DNA of 42,259 nt from an uncultured Clostridia bacterium (lineage in GTDB: Bacteria > Bacillota > Clostridia > Christensenellales > Aristaeellaceae), in contig CAKUKM010000019.1 in assembly GCA_934663595.1 (NCBI GenBank), positions 1-42,259 on the forward strand. Direction: 5' to 3'. Every line of letters starts with the position of its first letter. The stretch's first letter is position 1. The position numbers and the translations under genes are program-made. The notes beneath the pieces were generated by a model. That model was not told the origin of the DNA and ran no database searches. It saw only the letters and a program-made list of their open reading frames with translations. Shown here in pieces: positions 6,215 through 15,167 of this stretch.

Positions 6215-7150
6215 ATGGCCAGAAAAAACAGCCCCCGCCTGATCGGCACGCCCGTGGAAGAGGGCGCGCGATTCGAGCTGGGGGAAACGGTTTCGCTCGC
6301 GGTGCGTTCCTCGGAGCGCGATATCGCGGTGCACGTCTATTCCCAGCCGCGCTTTTTTCGCGAGCTGTTTTCGCGCGTGCCGCTGGCGCGGGGAATCACG
6401 CGGCTGCTCGCTTCGCTTTCCCGATTCTTTTCAGGGCTTCGATATTCGTCGCTGATGCATCCGCAGCTCTCGGTGCGCGGCGGCGCGAAAATGCGCAAAA
6501 CCGCGCGCCTGTTTCAAACCACGCCGCAGGTCATTTCCGCAATGATCACTGCGCTGCTCGCGCCGATTGCGCTGCTTTCCGGGCTGTGGCTGCTTCCATG
6601 GCTGGTCGAGCAGCTGCTGAACGCGTTCGGCGGCGTTCCGTATCTCGCGGTCAATCTGGTCGTCTGCGCGTTTCGAATCGCCGGGCTGTATCTGAGCGTC
6701 GCCGTGTGCGCGCGAATGAAATTGCTGAACCGGCTGAGCATGTATCGCGGCGCGATTGCAAAGGTCACGAACGCGTATGAAATCTACGGCGCGAACCCGA
6801 CCGAGGCCGAGGTGCGCCGCTCGCCGGAGCTGACCGAGCGCAGCGACGGCGCGTTTCTGCTGATTGCGCTTTCGCTGATGATGATCGGCTGCGCGCTGGT
6901 GCGCGTGGATTCGGCGTGGCTTACGCTTCTCGTGCGGCTGGGCATGCTCTTTGCCGGCGCGGCGATTGCGGACGAATGCATTCTGCCGATCGAAAACGCG
7001 CGCGCGGACAGCGTGCTCGCGCATCTGCGCCGGCGATACGCGCGCCTGCAGCTTCTGTTTACGCTCGACGCGCATCCGCAGATGCTCGAAGTCGCGCTCT
7101 GCGCGCTGCGCGCCGCGATCGACAACGACGTCTCGGACGAAATCGACTGA
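6215..7150 (+). CDS. divergent DUF1385-like membrane protein
   Basis: 311 residues, function unknown. Its place between rpmE and prmC is where Clostridia carry DUF1385 proteins, and the segment YRGAIAKVTNAYE (near 180) followed by SPELTERSDGAFLL aligns with the DUF1385 HGAEHKTI..YE / HPRCGTSFLL region. Four hydrophobic stretches (about 101-137, 140-165, 210-230, 235-255) make it a membrane protein. The usual N-terminal GGQAVIEGVMMR and the HGAEHK motif are lost, so it may be a degenerate or repurposed member. Start ATG 6215 has GGAGAG upstream; an ATG at 6203 is the alternative. Confidence 0.7.
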   Translation: MARKNSPRLIGTPVEEGARFELGETVSLAVRSSERDIAVHVYSQPRFFRELFSRVPLARGITRLLASLSRFFSGLRYSSLMHPQLSVRGGAKMRKTARLFQTTPQVISAMITALLAPIALLSGLWLLPWLVEQLLNAFGGVPYLAVNLVVCAFRIAGLYLSVAVCARMKLLNRLSMYRGAIAKVTNAYEIYGANPTEAEVRRSPELTERSDGAFLLIALSLMMIGCALVRVDSAWLTLLVRLGMLFAGAAIADECILPIENARADSVLAHLRRRYARLQLLFTLDAHPQMLEVALCALRAAIDNDVSDEID

Positions 7151-7182
7151 TCGCTTTTTTAAATGTAAAGGTGGGTTTTTGA

Positions 7183-8022
7183 ATGACCATTGGCGATTGG
7201 CTTCGGCATGCGTCGGATACGCTGACCGAATCCGGCTCCCCCGATCCGCAGGTGGATTCCAAATGGATCGCGGAGGACATTCTGCACATGACGCCCTCGG
7301 AAATGCATTTCCAGCTCGATCGCGCGCTGGACGCGGACACGCACGCGCAGCTCGAGGCGCTTCTCAAGCGCCGGGCCGGCGGTGAGCCGCTGCAGTACAT
7401 TCTCGGCGGCGCCTACTTCATGGGCCTGCGCTTCAGCGTGGACAGCCGCGTGCTGATTCCGCGGCAGGACACCGAAACGCTGGCGGAATCGGCGATCATC
7501 GCGCTGCGCGGCATGAAAAACCCGCGCGTGCTGGATCTATGCACCGGCAGCGGCGCGATCGGCATTTCGATCAAAACGCTGGTTCCGGGCGCGTCGGTCA
7601 CGCTCGCGGACGTGAGCCGCGACGCGCTCGAGGTCGCGCACCGCAACGCCCATGATTTAAACGCCGATGTGGAAATCCGCCACGGCGACCTGTTCCGCGC
7701 GGTCGGGCGCGACAAATTCGATCTGATCGCGTCGAACCCGCCGTACATCCCGCGCGGCGAGCTGGACACGCTGCAAAAGGAGGTTCAGTACGAGCCGCTG
7801 CTCGCGCTGGACGGCGGCGAGGACGGGCTGGAGCTCTACCGCCGCATCGCGAAGGAGGCCCCGGCGCATTTAAACGCCGAGGGGCGCATCTATCTCGAGG
7901 TGGGCGCGGGCGAGGCCAACGCGGTGCTCGCCCTCATTCAGGAAAATATCGACTGCGCGGAATCGGGCGTGATCAACGATCTGAACGGCATTCCCCGCGT
8001 GGTCTGGGCAAGGAGTGTTTGA
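7183..8022 (+). CDS. prmC: release factor glutamine methyltransferase
   Basis: 279 residues. PrmC methylates the glutamine of the GGQ motif of release factors RF1 and RF2, using S-adenosylmethionine, to give full termination efficiency. The N-terminal helical domain carries YILGGAYFMGLRF and VLIPRQDTETL. The Rossmann methyltransferase has VLDLCTGSGAIG, and the substrate-binding NPPYIP tetrad is intact (near residue 185). It lies directly upstream of its substrate gene prfA, only 1 nt apart. Length and motifs are normal. Confidence 0.97.
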   Translation: MTIGDWLRHASDTLTESGSPDPQVDSKWIAEDILHMTPSEMHFQLDRALDADTHAQLEALLKRRAGGEPLQYILGGAYFMGLRFSVDSRVLIPRQDTETLAESAIIALRGMKNPRVLDLCTGSGAIGISIKTLVPGASVTLADVSRDALEVAHRNAHDLNADVEIRHGDLFRAVGRDKFDLIASNPPYIPRGELDTLQKEVQYEPLLALDGGEDGLELYRRIAKEAPAHLNAEGRIYLEVGAGEANAVLALIQENIDCAESGVINDLNGIPRVVWARSV

Positions 8023-8023
8023 C

Positions 8024-9112
8024 ATGCAGACCGGCTTTAACGAGCGCGAGCGCATTGCGCGCCAGCTCGAGAGCATTCAGGGCCGCTACGAGGAGCTGTC
8101 CATTCGCATTACGCTTCCGGAGGTCATCGCGGACACGCCGCTGTTTACCCGCCTGATGCGCGAGCACAGCGAATTGAGCGAGCTGAACGAAATCGCCGAA
8201 CGCTTTGAAAAGCTCGAAGGCGAGCTCGCGGGCGCGGAGGAAATGCTCGCCGATCCGGACATGGCGGAGCTCGCCCATGCGGAAATCGAGGATCTGAACC
8301 GGAAAATCGACGAATGCTCGCGCGAGGCGCGCATTGCGCTGCTGCCGAAGGACCCGGACGATCAGAAAAACGCGGTTCTCGAGGTGCGCGCGGGCGCGGG
8401 CGGCGACGAGGCCGGCCTGTTCGGCGCGGAGCTGCTGCGGATGTACATGCATTATGCCGACCGCCGCGGCTGGAAGGCCGAGCTGATTGAGGACGGCTCG
8501 ACGGAGCTGGGCGGCGTAAAGGAAAGCACGCTGCTGATTCAGGGGCGCGACGTATTCAGCCGTTTAAAGTTTGAATCGGGCGTGCACCGCGTGCAGCGCG
8601 TGCCGGTCACGGAATCCTCCGGCCGGATTCACACGTCGACCGCGACGGTGGCCGTGCTTCCGGAGGCCGAGGACGTCGAAATCGAAATCAATCCCGGCGA
8701 CCTCAAGATCGACACCTATCGCGCGTCCGGCGCGGGCGGCCAGCACGTCAACCGCACCGATTCCGCCGTTCGCATTACGCATCTGCCCACGGGCCTGGTC
8801 GTGACCAGTCAGGATCAGCGCAGCCAGATTCAGAACCGCGAAAAGGCGATGCGCGTATTGAAATCGCGGCTGTACGAGCTCGAGCGCGAGCAGCAGGACA
8901 GCGCGTATTCGCTGCGCCGCCGCCTGCAGGTGGGCACCGGCGACCGATCCGAGCGCATTCGCACCTACAATTTCCCGCAGGGCCGCGTGACCGACCACCG
9001 CATCGGCCTTACCCTTTACAAGATCGATGAAATCATGGCCGGCGACCTCGACGAAATCATCGACGCGCTCACCCTCGCGGAGCAGACCGCGCTGATGAAC
9101 GCGCAGGACTGA
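8024..9112 (+). CDS. prfA: peptide chain release factor 1
   Basis: 362 residues. RF1 recognises UAA and UAG and triggers peptidyl-tRNA hydrolysis. The GGQ catalytic loop (GAGGQHVNRTDSAVRI, near 238) and the conserved GAGGDEAGLF block are present; QNREKAMRVLKSRLYE follows. I take ATG 8024, 8 nt after AGGAG, rather than the in-frame GTG at 8015, which lies inside prmC. The GGQ glutamine is the target of the upstream PrmC. Confidence 0.97.
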   Translation: MQTGFNERERIARQLESIQGRYEELSIRITLPEVIADTPLFTRLMREHSELSELNEIAERFEKLEGELAGAEEMLADPDMAELAHAEIEDLNRKIDECSREARIALLPKDPDDQKNAVLEVRAGAGGDEAGLFGAELLRMYMHYADRRGWKAELIEDGSTELGGVKESTLLIQGRDVFSRLKFESGVHRVQRVPVTESSGRIHTSTATVAVLPEAEDVEIEINPGDLKIDTYRASGAGGQHVNRTDSAVRITHLPTGLVVTSQDQRSQIQNREKAMRVLKSRLYELEREQQDSAYSLRRRLQVGTGDRSERIRTYNFPQGRVTDHRIGLTLYKIDEIMAGDLDEIIDALTLAEQTALMNAQD

Positions 9113-9126
9113 AAGGAGCGCAAAGC

Positions 9127-10161
9127 ATGATTACGCGCATATTGCCCCCGACGGACGCGGCGATCGCCGAAGCGGCGCAGCGCATTCGCGCGGGCGAGCT
9201 GGTTGCGTTTCCCACCGAAACGGTTTATGGTCTCGGCGCGGACGGATTGAATGCCGAGGCCGTTGCAAAAATCTTCCAGGCGAAGGGCCGCCCGGGCGAC
9301 AATCCGCTGATTCTGCACATCTCGGCGCTCGATCAGATTGCGCCGCTCATTTCGGGCGGCCTCTCCCCCGCCGCGCGGAAAATGGCGGACGCCTTCTGGC
9401 CCGGGCCGCTTACGATGATCTTTCCCAAATCCGATCGCGTTCCCGAAAACGTGACCGCCGGGCTTTCGACGGTCGCCGTTCGCTTTCCCGCGCACGAAAC
9501 GGCGCAAAAGCTGATCGCCGCCGCCGGAACGCCGATCGCCGCGCCCAGCGCAAATCGCTCCGGCAAGCCCAGCCCGACCGCGGCATGCCACGTGTTCGAG
9601 GACATGAACGGCAAAATCCCGCTGATTCTCGACGGCGGCGACTGCGCGGTCGGCGTGGAATCCACGGTGGTGGACATGACGGGCGAGATCCCGCACATCC
9701 TGCGTCCCGGCGGAATCACGGCCGAGCAGATCGCCGCCGTCGCTGGGGCCAGCGAGGTCGATTCCGCAGTCATGCGCCCGCTGGCCGAGGGCGAAAAGCC
9801 GCGCTCGCCCGGCATGGCGCACCGGCATTACGCGCCGAACGGCCAATTGACCGTGTATACCGGCAACGAAGCGCGCGTGATTCAGGCGATTCAGTCCGAA
9901 TACGATCGCGCAAAGCAATCCGGCCATCAACCGCTGATTCTGGCGATGGAGGCGCATCGCGCCGCCTATGGCGATCGCAGGCTCGAAAGCCTCGGCGCGG
10001 ACGAAACCGCCATGGCACACCGCCTGTTCGCGCTGCTGCGCGACGCCGATCACATGGAGGCCGACGTGCTGCTCGCCGAGGGCGTGGAGGCCCGGGGCGT
10101 GGGGCTGGCGGTGATGAATCGCCTCGGCCGCGCCGCCGCGTTCCATATCGTCGAGCTGTAA
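9127..10161 (+). CDS. tsaC: L-threonylcarbamoyladenylate synthase (Sua5 type)
   Basis: 344 residues. It makes threonylcarbamoyl-AMP from threonine, bicarbonate and ATP for t6A37 of ANN-decoding tRNAs. The YrdC domain shows FPTETVYGLGADGLN near 30-44, KIFQAKGRPGDNPL and APSANRSGKPSPT. The ~130-residue C-terminal extension with SPGMAHRHYAPNG identifies the long Sua5 (YwlC) form rather than short TsaC. It sits 14 nt after prfA with an AAGGAG site, the usual Firmicutes position. Confidence 0.95.
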   Translation: MITRILPPTDAAIAEAAQRIRAGELVAFPTETVYGLGADGLNAEAVAKIFQAKGRPGDNPLILHISALDQIAPLISGGLSPAARKMADAFWPGPLTMIFPKSDRVPENVTAGLSTVAVRFPAHETAQKLIAAAGTPIAAPSANRSGKPSPTAACHVFEDMNGKIPLILDGGDCAVGVESTVVDMTGEIPHILRPGGITAEQIAAVAGASEVDSAVMRPLAEGEKPRSPGMAHRHYAPNGQLTVYTGNEARVIQAIQSEYDRAKQSGHQPLILAMEAHRAAYGDRRLESLGADETAMAHRLFALLRDADHMEADVLLAEGVEARGVGLAVMNRLGRAAAFHIVEL

Positions 10162-10182
10162 ATGGAATAGGAGGAAACGATT

Positions 10183-10782
10183 ATGCTGTATCTCCTGATT
10201 CTCCCGTTCGCGTTCGCGCTGCTTCGGTTGTTTACCCGCAAATACGTATTCAGCGCGCTGACCACCGTTTCGGCGGGCGTCATTGCGCTCACGAATCTCT
10301 CCTCCCCCGCCGCGGTGCTGATCGCGTGCGCGCTGTTCGTTTCGGCGATCGGCGATTACTTCATGGCGCACCGCAGCGGCAGCGACAGAACCTACGCGCT
10401 CGGCATCGGCGGCTTCTTCGTCGGCCATGCGCTGTTCATCGCCTCGGCGGCTGCGCGGCTGCATTTTTCCGAGATGGCGCTGGTGGTGGGGCTTCTGCTG
10501 CTGGGGCTGTACGCGGCGTTTCTCCGGCTGCACATCATGCCGAAGCTCCCGGAAACGCTGAAAATCCCCGCGATTGCCTACACGATGATCAGCGTTCTCG
10601 GCTTTACGCTTTCGCTGATGACCGGCGATTTCCGCTACGCGCTTTCGATCGCGCTGCTGCTGTTTTCCGATACGATGATTGCGGAGGCCGATTTCGCGGG
10701 CAATCGCCGCGCGGACCTTCTGGTTCTGCCCACCTATTACCTGTGCCACATTCTGGTCGCGGCTTCCGCGATATTGATGTAA
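10183..10782 (+). CDS. YhhN-family membrane protein (lysoplasmalogenase-like)
   Basis: 199 residues, nearly all hydrophobic, with about eight transmembrane segments. YhhN/TMEM86 motifs are visible: SAIGDYFMAH near 55, GGFFVGHALFI near 80, LFSDTMIAEADF near 165 and YLCHILVAAS at the end. The family includes lysoplasmalogenases that cleave the vinyl-ether bond of lysoplasmalogens, and plasmalogens do occur in Clostridia; activity of this member is not shown. It is in the operon with tsaC (21-nt gap) and has a GGAGG site. Confidence 0.8.
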   Translation: MLYLLILPFAFALLRLFTRKYVFSALTTVSAGVIALTNLSSPAAVLIACALFVSAIGDYFMAHRSGSDRTYALGIGGFFVGHALFIASAAARLHFSEMALVVGLLLLGLYAAFLRLHIMPKLPETLKIPAIAYTMISVLGFTLSLMTGDFRYALSIALLLFSDTMIAEADFAGNRRADLLVLPTYYLCHILVAASAILM

Positions 10783-10795
10783 GGAGGAATTCCCC

Positions 10796-12466
10796 TTGGC
10801 AAAATATACCGTCGGCATTGATTTCGGCACGCTCTCCGCGCGCGCGCTGGTGGCGGATCTCGCAACCGGCCGCGAGCTCGCTTCCGCCACGATGGACTAT
10901 CCGCACCAGGTAATGACCCGCGCGCTCCCGGACGGAACGCCGCTGAAGGCCGATTGGGCGCTTCAGCACCCGCAGGACTACCTCGATTGCCTGAACGCCA
11001 CGATGCACGAGGCGCTCCGGCTCTCCGGCGTAAGCCCGGACGACATAATCGGCGTGGGCGTGGACTTTACGGCCAGCACCTTTCTGCCGATCGACAAGGA
11101 TGGTGAGCCGCTGTGCCTGAAGCCCGAATTCGCCTCGAATCCAAACGCGTGGGTGAAGCTCTGGAAGCATCATGCCGCACAGGGCTATGCGCGCCGCATG
11201 GAGAAGATCGCCGTCGAGCGAAACGAGGATTTCCTTCGCGAATACGGCGGACACGTCTCCTCCGAATGGCTTTTGCCGAAGCTGTGGGAAACGCTCGACG
11301 AAGCGCCGGAGGTCTGCCAAAGCGCCGACCTGTTCATTGAGGCGGCGGACTGGATCGTATTCAACCTCACCGGAACGCGCGCGTGCTCGTCGAGCATCGC
11401 GGGCTACAAATCGTTCTGGCGCAAGGGCAAGGGCTATCCGCCGAAGGAGTTCCTCGCGTGTCTGGACGAGAGAATGCCGGATCTGGTGGCCAACAAACTT
11501 CCGCAGGAGCTGCATTCCATCGGCACGCTCGCCAGCCGCATCAATGCGCGCGGCGCGGCGCTCACGGGCCTGAATCCGGGCACGGCGGTGGCCGTTACGA
11601 ACACCGACGCGCTGATTGCAATGACGCCCGCGGGTCTGACCGAGCCGGGCAGCATGCTGATGATCATGGGCACGTCGACCTGCCATATCATGGTCGAGCG
11701 CGAATTCAAGCCCGTTCCGGGCATCTGCGGCGCGGTGGCGGACGGCATTATTCCCGGCCTGTACGGCTACGAGGCCGGCCAGAGCTGCTGCGGCGACCAT
11801 TTCAAATGGATGACCGAAAACTGCGTGCCCGCGGCGTATGAAAAGGAAGCCGCCGAGCGCGGCGTCGGCATTCACGCGCTGCTGACCGAAAAGGCCGAAA
11901 AGCTGCGCCCCGGCCAGAGCGGCCTGATCGCGCTGGACTGGTGGAACGGCAATCGCTCCGTGCTGGTGGACGCGGATCTGACGGGCATGATCCTGGGCAT
12001 GACGCTGCAGACGCTCCCGGAGGAAATCTATCGCGCGCTGATCGAGGCCACGGCCTACGGCACCCGCATGATTCTAAATACGTTTGAGGAAAACGATCTG
12101 CACGTGAGCACCCTCTATGCCTGCGGCGGCATCGCCAAGAAGAACCGGATGATGATGCAGATTTACGCGGACGTTTTAAATCGCGAAATCCATATCGCGC
12201 GCTCGGCGCAGACTCCGGCGCTCGGCGGCGCGATCTTCGCCTCCGTGGCCGCGGGCAGCGAGGCCGGCGGCTATGCCACGCTCGCCGAGGCTGCCGCGCA
12301 CATGGGCGGCACGGACCCGCAGACCTACGCGCCCAATCCCGAAAACGTAAAGATTTACGACGCGCTCTATCAGGAATACGCGCGCCTGCACGACTATTTC
12401 GGCCGCGGCGGAAACGACGTCATGAAGCGCCTGAAGGCGCTCCGGGCCGAGGTCGCGGAGAAATAA
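10796..12466 (+). CDS. araB: ribulokinase (FGGY family)
   Basis: 556 residues, normal for AraB, which phosphorylates L-ribulose with ATP. The N-terminal ATPase begins TVGIDFGTLSARALV; GVGVDFTAST, GYEAGQSCCGDHFKW and a C-terminal ACGGIAKKNRMMMQIYADVL support ribulokinase rather than xylulokinase or glycerol kinase. The start is TTG at 10796, with AAGGAGGAATTCCCC giving ideal spacing. No other arabinose genes accompany it, so its placement behind a translation operon is unusual. A terminator follows at 12487. Confidence 0.9.
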   Translation: MAKYTVGIDFGTLSARALVADLATGRELASATMDYPHQVMTRALPDGTPLKADWALQHPQDYLDCLNATMHEALRLSGVSPDDIIGVGVDFTASTFLPIDKDGEPLCLKPEFASNPNAWVKLWKHHAAQGYARRMEKIAVERNEDFLREYGGHVSSEWLLPKLWETLDEAPEVCQSADLFIEAADWIVFNLTGTRACSSSIAGYKSFWRKGKGYPPKEFLACLDERMPDLVANKLPQELHSIGTLASRINARGAALTGLNPGTAVAVTNTDALIAMTPAGLTEPGSMLMIMGTSTCHIMVEREFKPVPGICGAVADGIIPGLYGYEAGQSCCGDHFKWMTENCVPAAYEKEAAERGVGIHALLTEKAEKLRPGQSGLIALDWWNGNRSVLVDADLTGMILGMTLQTLPEEIYRALIEATAYGTRMILNTFEENDLHVSTLYACGGIAKKNRMMMQIYADVLNREIHIARSAQTPALGGAIFASVAAGSEAGGYATLAEAAAHMGGTDPQTYAPNPENVKIYDALYQEYARLHDYFGRGGNDVMKRLKALRAEVAEK

Positions 12467-12486
12467 AACCATCCCATTTCCATTCC

Positions 12487-12511
12487 GCCCCGCTGAAACG
12501 GCGGGGCCTTT
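12487..12511 (+). terminator. terminator after araB
   Basis: GCCCCGC (12487-12493) pairs with GCGGGGC (12501-12507), 7-nt loop, followed by CTTT. It separates araB from the next promoter; the T-tract is short. Confidence 0.6.
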
Positions 12512-12514
12512 GTG

Positions 12515-12544
12515 TTGACGGGAATCGGGACTTTGATGTATAAT
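12515..12544 (+). promoter_or_regulatory. promoter of the yerC-pcrA-ligA operon
   Basis: TTGACG (12515-12520), 18-nt spacer, TATAAT (12539-12544), starting near 12551. Confidence 0.8.
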
Positions 12545-12581
12545 AACAGTAACATATTATTGCATGAAAGCGGAGGACGCC

Positions 12582-12890
12582 ATGTTTGAATCCAAGCTGA
12601 AGACCCCCCAGACCGACATTCTGGCGCGCGCCTTTTTGAGCCTTAAAACGGAGGAGGACTGCTATCGCCTGTTCGAGGATCTGTTCACGATTCGCGAGGT
12701 GCAGGATCTCTCCCAGCGGCTCGAGGTCGCGCAGCTGCTGACCGAGAAGGCCACGTATACCGAAATCGTTCAGAAAACCGGCGTAAGCACGGCCACGATC
12801 GGCCGCGTAAATCGCGCGCTCACCTATGGCGCGGGCGGCTATGCGCGGGTGCTCGAGCTGCTGAACGCGGAGGACGACGCGAATGCTTGA
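12582..12890 (+). CDS. yerC: YerC/YecD-type TrpR-like DNA-binding protein
   Basis: 102 residues. The helix-turn-helix region LTEKATYTEIVQKTGVSTATIGRVNRAL resembles the TrpR repressor fold, and the protein matches the YerC/YecD family found upstream of pcrA in Firmicutes. Its target is unknown. I take ATG 12582, with GGAGG 5 nt upstream, over an earlier in-frame ATG at 12564. Its last codons overlap the pcrA start by 8 nt, so the two are translationally coupled. Confidence 0.9.
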   Translation: MFESKLKTPQTDILARAFLSLKTEEDCYRLFEDLFTIREVQDLSQRLEVAQLLTEKATYTEIVQKTGVSTATIGRVNRALTYGAGGYARVLELLNAEDDANA

Positions 12891-15156
12891 TTTGAAATCC
12901 CTGAATCCGCAGCAGCGCGAGGCCGTTCTGACCACCGAGGGCCCGCTGCTGGTGCTCGCGGGCGCGGGCAGCGGCAAAACGCGCGTGCTGACTTATCGCG
13001 TGGCGCACCTGATTGAAAAGGGCGTTCCCGCATGGAAGATTCTGGCGATCACATTCACCAACAAGGCCGCGCGCGAGATGAGCGAGCGCATTTCCGCGCT
13101 GTCCGGCGAGGACGGCAGCGAGGTCTGGGTGTCCACCTTCCATGCCTGCTGCGCGCGCATTCTGCGCCGCGATATCGAAAAGCTCGGCTACAAGCGCCAG
13201 TTCGCCATTTACGACGAGGACGACCGCATGCAGGTGATCAAGGCGGCGCTCAAGGAGCTGAATCTAAGCGACAAGGACTTCCCGCCGAAGCTGATCAAGG
13301 CCGCGATCTCGGACGCGAAAAACCGCATGCTCTCGCCCGACGAATGGCTGAAGGATTCCGGCGCGGACTATCGCAATCAGAAAATCGCCGAGGCGTATCG
13401 CCTGTATGAAAAGGCGCTCAAGGGCAACAACGCGCTGGATTTCGACGATCTGCTCCTGAAAACGCTCGAGCTGCTCGTTCAGGTCGAGCCCGTACGCGAA
13501 TACTATCAGCGCCGGTTCGATTACATTCTGGTCGACGAATACCAGGACACCAACGCCGCGCAGTACGAGCTGATCCGCGTGCTCACGGGCGAAAAGCGCA
13601 ATCTCTGCGTCGTCGGCGACGACGACCAGTCCATTTACGGCTGGCGCGGCGCGGACGTGCGCAATATTCTCGATTTTGAAAAGGACTTCCCGGACGCGAA
13701 GACGATCAAGCTCGAGCAGAACTACCGCTCCACCGGCAATATCCTCGACGCGGCCAATCAGGTCATCGCCCACAACCTCGACCGCAAGGACAAGGCGCTC
13801 TGGACCGACAGCGGCGAGGGCGACAGAATCGGCCTGTATCACGCGCTGGACGAGCGCGAGGAGGCCGCGTTCGTCGCGCGAAAGACCGCCGATCTGATCA
13901 AGCGCGGCGCAAGGCCGGCCGATATCGCCGTTCTGTACCGCACGAACGCGCAGTCGCGCGTGCTGGAAGAGGCGTTCGTCCGCGCGGGCATCCCGTATTC
14001 GGTCTATGGCGGGCAGAAATTCTACGAGCGCAAGGAGGTCAAGGACCTGATCGCCTACATGCGCGCGCTCGTCAATCCCGACGACGACGTTTCCTGCCGC
14101 CGCATCATCAATTCGCCGAAGCGCGGAATCGGCGATGCGAGCGTGGACGCGCTGGCCGCTTACGCCGCGCAGTCCGGCATGCCGCTGCTGAGCTCCGCGC
14201 TGGACGTGGAAAACGCGCCGCTCAGCGCGCGCCCGAAAAAGCTGATCGGCGAATTTGCCGAATTGATGATCGATTTAACCGAACTTCTCTATGAAAAGAA
14301 GCCCGGCGAATTCTTTTCCGCGCTTCTGGACAAAACGAAATACGTGCAGGTACTCGAGGCTGACAAGACCGAGGAAAGCAACGCGCGCATCGAAAACATT
14401 AAGGAGCTCGAGGGCGCAATCAGCGAATTCGAACGCCTGAATCCGGAGGGCGGCATCGCCGATTTCCTCGAAAACGTCGCGCTGGTGGCCGATATCGATT
14501 CCATGAACGAGCACGGCGGCAGCGTTACGATGATGACGCTGCATTCGGCCAAGGGTCTGGAATTCGACAATGTGTTCCTGCCCGGCATGGAGGAAAGCAT
14601 CTTCCCCGTGTCCGGCGCGCTGCTGGACGAAACGCGGCTCGAGGAGGAGCGCAGGCTCGCCTATGTCGGCATTACGCGCGCCAAGAAGCGCCTGTATTTG
14701 AGCCACGCGCGCACGCGCATGCTGTTCAATTCCCGCTCGGCCAACGAAATGTCGCGCTTCGTAAGCGAAATTCCGCCGCGGCTGATTACCGAGGGCACGC
14801 AGCGCGGCATGCAGCTGGGCGTTCCCGCGCCGAGCGCGCGCAGAGGGGCCGAACCCTATTCGCGCGGCTATTCCGGCGCGAGCGGCTATTATTCCGGCCG
14901 CGGAACCGGCGCGAAGGGCAATGCGCTCGGCATTCCCGGCGTGCAGAAGGGCTTCGTCGGCTCGCAGGCGCGGCAGATCAAAAACGTCTCCCTGTTCCAT
15001 GCGGGCGACCAGATCTTCCATAAATCGCTCGGCCGCGGGCGCGTCGTCGAGGTTTCCGGCGCGGGCGAGGGCCAGAAAATCACCGTGGAATTCGAATCCG
15101 GCGCGAAGAAGACGCTCGCCGCAGCCGTCGCGCCGATCATCAAGGTGAACGGATAA
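12883..15156 (+). CDS. pcrA: ATP-dependent DNA helicase PcrA/UvrD
   Basis: 757 residues. Superfamily 1A 3'-5' helicase for DNA repair, removal of RecA filaments and rolling-circle replication. Motifs: Q-motif LNPQQREAV, Walker A AGAGSGKT near 27-34, motif II VDEYQDTNAAQ near 220, motif III GDDDQSIYGWRGAD, motif V TLHSAKGLEFDNVF and motif VI VGITRAKKRLYLS. A glycine/arginine/tyrosine-rich linker (650-700) leads to a Tudor-like C-terminal domain (FHKSLGRGRVVEV), the RNA polymerase-binding module of PcrA. The canonical pcrB is not present between yerC and pcrA. Confidence 0.97.
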   Translation: MLDLKSLNPQQREAVLTTEGPLLVLAGAGSGKTRVLTYRVAHLIEKGVPAWKILAITFTNKAAREMSERISALSGEDGSEVWVSTFHACCARILRRDIEKLGYKRQFAIYDEDDRMQVIKAALKELNLSDKDFPPKLIKAAISDAKNRMLSPDEWLKDSGADYRNQKIAEAYRLYEKALKGNNALDFDDLLLKTLELLVQVEPVREYYQRRFDYILVDEYQDTNAAQYELIRVLTGEKRNLCVVGDDDQSIYGWRGADVRNILDFEKDFPDAKTIKLEQNYRSTGNILDAANQVIAHNLDRKDKALWTDSGEGDRIGLYHALDEREEAAFVARKTADLIKRGARPADIAVLYRTNAQSRVLEEAFVRAGIPYSVYGGQKFYERKEVKDLIAYMRALVNPDDDVSCRRIINSPKRGIGDASVDALAAYAAQSGMPLLSSALDVENAPLSARPKKLIGEFAELMIDLTELLYEKKPGEFFSALLDKTKYVQVLEADKTEESNARIENIKELEGAISEFERLNPEGGIADFLENVALVADIDSMNEHGGSVTMMTLHSAKGLEFDNVFLPGMEESIFPVSGALLDETRLEEERRLAYVGITRAKKRLYLSHARTRMLFNSRSANEMSRFVSEIPPRLITEGTQRGMQLGVPAPSARRGAEPYSRGYSGASGYYSGRGTGAKGNALGIPGVQKGFVGSQARQIKNVSLFHAGDQIFHKSLGRGRVVEVSGAGEGQKITVEFESGAKKTLAAAVAPIIKVNG

Positions 15157-15167
15157 GGAGAAGCAAA

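Noticed and set aside
9016..10890. 624-codon minus-strand open frame across prfA-tsaC-yhhN
   Set aside because: It crosses three well-supported genes and has Arg/His/Ala-rich shadow composition.
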